The translations under genes and the position numbers were made by a program. This document shows, piece by piece, positions 62,866 through 64,000 of a stretch of DNA of 64,000 bases (positions are counted from its first letter, which is position 1; the number at the start of each line of letters is the position of its first letter). The stretch is from Psococerastis gibbosa. Its lineage: Eukaryota; Arthropoda; Insecta; Psocodea; Psocidae. Under the pieces are notes generated by a model. That model ran no database searches, was not told the origin of the DNA, and worked only from the letters and a program-made list of their open reading frames with translations. The DNA lies in assembly GCA_963971405.1 (NCBI GenBank), contig OZ020484.1, forward strand, positions 27,364,770-27,428,769, in the 5' to 3' direction.

Positions 62866-63096
62866 TTGAATAAATAAATAGATAATGACTTTTTTGATCT
62901 GTTATTAAGCCAACCTAGCTGAGTTAGGGCTATAAAGCCCTCTCTTACACTCAATTAGGAAAGCCCGGGACCACCTGCTTCACATGCCCTCCGAAGCATG
63001 GCCAGAAAATGTAGCTAGTTTAGGACTCGAACCAACAACCTTTCGGGTGAAAGTCAGAGTCCGTTCCACTACTCTACTGTCTACATGTCCTAACTT
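62866..63096 (-). mobile_element. tRNA-derived SINE, copy 9
   Basis: Complete minus-strand copy: tail AATAAATAAATAGATAATGA in plus view, body hairpin GGGCTATAAAGCCCTCTC, B-box GGTTCGAGTCC in complement, head ending TCTACATGTCC. Confidence 0.88.
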
Positions 63097-64000
63097 TGTA
63101 ACTTATTGTAGTATCTTCCTGCACACTTTGAATGAAATTTAAAGCATGTTGTCGTAGTTGTCACCATAGATTGTCCGAATTTTACAAATTTTTAATTTTA
63201 AGGGTGGTAGATTTTCCGACGGTGGTAAAGAGTTATTTCCAAAAGGCTTTGAATGTTGTCCATAGCTCAGCACTCAATTTATGTAAATTTTTCAATGAAA
63301 AAGGCCTTGAATGTGTAAACCAATTTAATAACATTGCCTGCGAATCACATCCCTTAGAGAATTTCGATTTCGGTCGTGAATTTTTCCCAATTGCGAAACT
63401 ATAAATTTGGGGTCTCTGGGTTGGGTTAGAACTATGAATATGCTGTAGTCAGGGGCGCCCCTTTAGACCTGTGAGGTGACCCTCTTCGGGCCCCTCACTT
63501 TTGGGTAGCAAAGCTGGGGATATACTCGTATCTCGTATCTAACGTTTTGTCTAACGTTGTTTATCAGGAAACCCACCATTATGCGCCTACCTATATTTGT
63601 TCAAAATACCTCCTCCCCTCCAGTTTGTAGTTTTTGGAATGAATAAAAAATTTATAATTTTTTGCTTTGAAAATTTGTAAACCCCAACTTTCGCACATGT
63701 TCTTTAAAAAAGACAAAAATACCCTGGCCCTTTTGGAGAGTCTTGGTCTGTAAAATCTAAACTTTACTGCAGACTCCTTCAGACTGACAGGTTGGACCTC
63801 CTGTCAAAATACGTACACACCCAATATTTTGAAATATCCCACTATTGGTATACTTCATACTTCAAATTTAAGTATGTACACATAGAAGACCAGTCATGAT
63901 TATATATCTCGCCTAAGTGTTATGTGTTATGGGTACACTGCGCTGTACCTACAACGACTCCCATATGAGCCAGGTACACGCTCCGGTGATTCTGCAATGC
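63097..64000. other. Intergenic DNA with GC-ended TE remnants
   Basis: GTCAGGGGCGCCCCTTTAGA near 63450 and TCTTCGGGCCCCTC look like an hAT-like end; 63778-63802 (GACTGACAGGTTGGACCTCC) is a fragment of family K. The open frame at 63132-63404 has no family pattern. The window ends within unassigned DNA. Confidence 0.4.

Noticed and set aside
1163..63096. tRNA genes at the A-box/B-box sequences
   Set aside because: There is no acceptor-stem pairing, and the same ~200-bp body follows each; these are SINE heads.

Overview
This window is AT-rich eukaryotic nuclear DNA, most likely from an arthropod (a crustacean or a non-holometabolous insect; low confidence on the lineage). The evidence is spliced coding exons with consensus GT/AG sites, multi-kilobase introns, a tRNA-derived SINE family, decayed LINE, hAT, Helitron-like and MITE sequence throughout, and a short interstitial TTAGG run. 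There is no prokaryotic gene organisation, no CRISPR and no operon.

Only one host gene can be supported. It lies on the minus strand with its coding part at 5077-22754 in four exons (22754-21671, 15277-15014, 10448-10389, 5534-5077). All three introns are phase 1, and the joined frame gives 621 residues. The N-terminal ~360 residues are a disordered Ser/Arg/Pro/Gly region with about 17 spaced copies of RSPRGS or SARGSFS motifs. The C-terminal ~180 residues form a four-helix membrane domain that I assign to the TMEM272-like family. A non-coding 5' leader exon is suggested by an in-frame stop and an acceptor just upstream of the ATG. A candidate poly(A) signal lies at 4843-4848.

Layout: 1-4840 holds MITEs, one SINE and one hAT element beyond the 3' end of the gene. 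4843-22777 is the gene, whose introns are filled with nested MITEs, LINE tails and SINEs. 22778-64000 holds no gene I can support. It carries a split LINE pol (25776-26510), three copies of an element family with an expanded GACA-type repeat (26935, 32606, 50688), hAT elements with target duplications (32371-33511, 60204-61534), a 985-bp fold-back (40982-41966), a 1.5-kb Helitron-like insertion with its empty site readable in sister copies (51528-53034), a reverse-transcriptase pseudogene (54368-55795), and SINEs and LINE 3' ends.

The most notable structures are: the RSPRGS-repeat/TMEM272-like fusion protein; a composite MITE family made by one palindromic MITE inserting into the exact centre of another and then spreading as a unit (six copies); the Helitron-like insertion; and a ~37-bp perfect palindrome that looks like a mobile insertion with its own short target duplication. 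Names of transposon classes are inferred from termini, target duplications and protein motifs read by eye; no database was searched.
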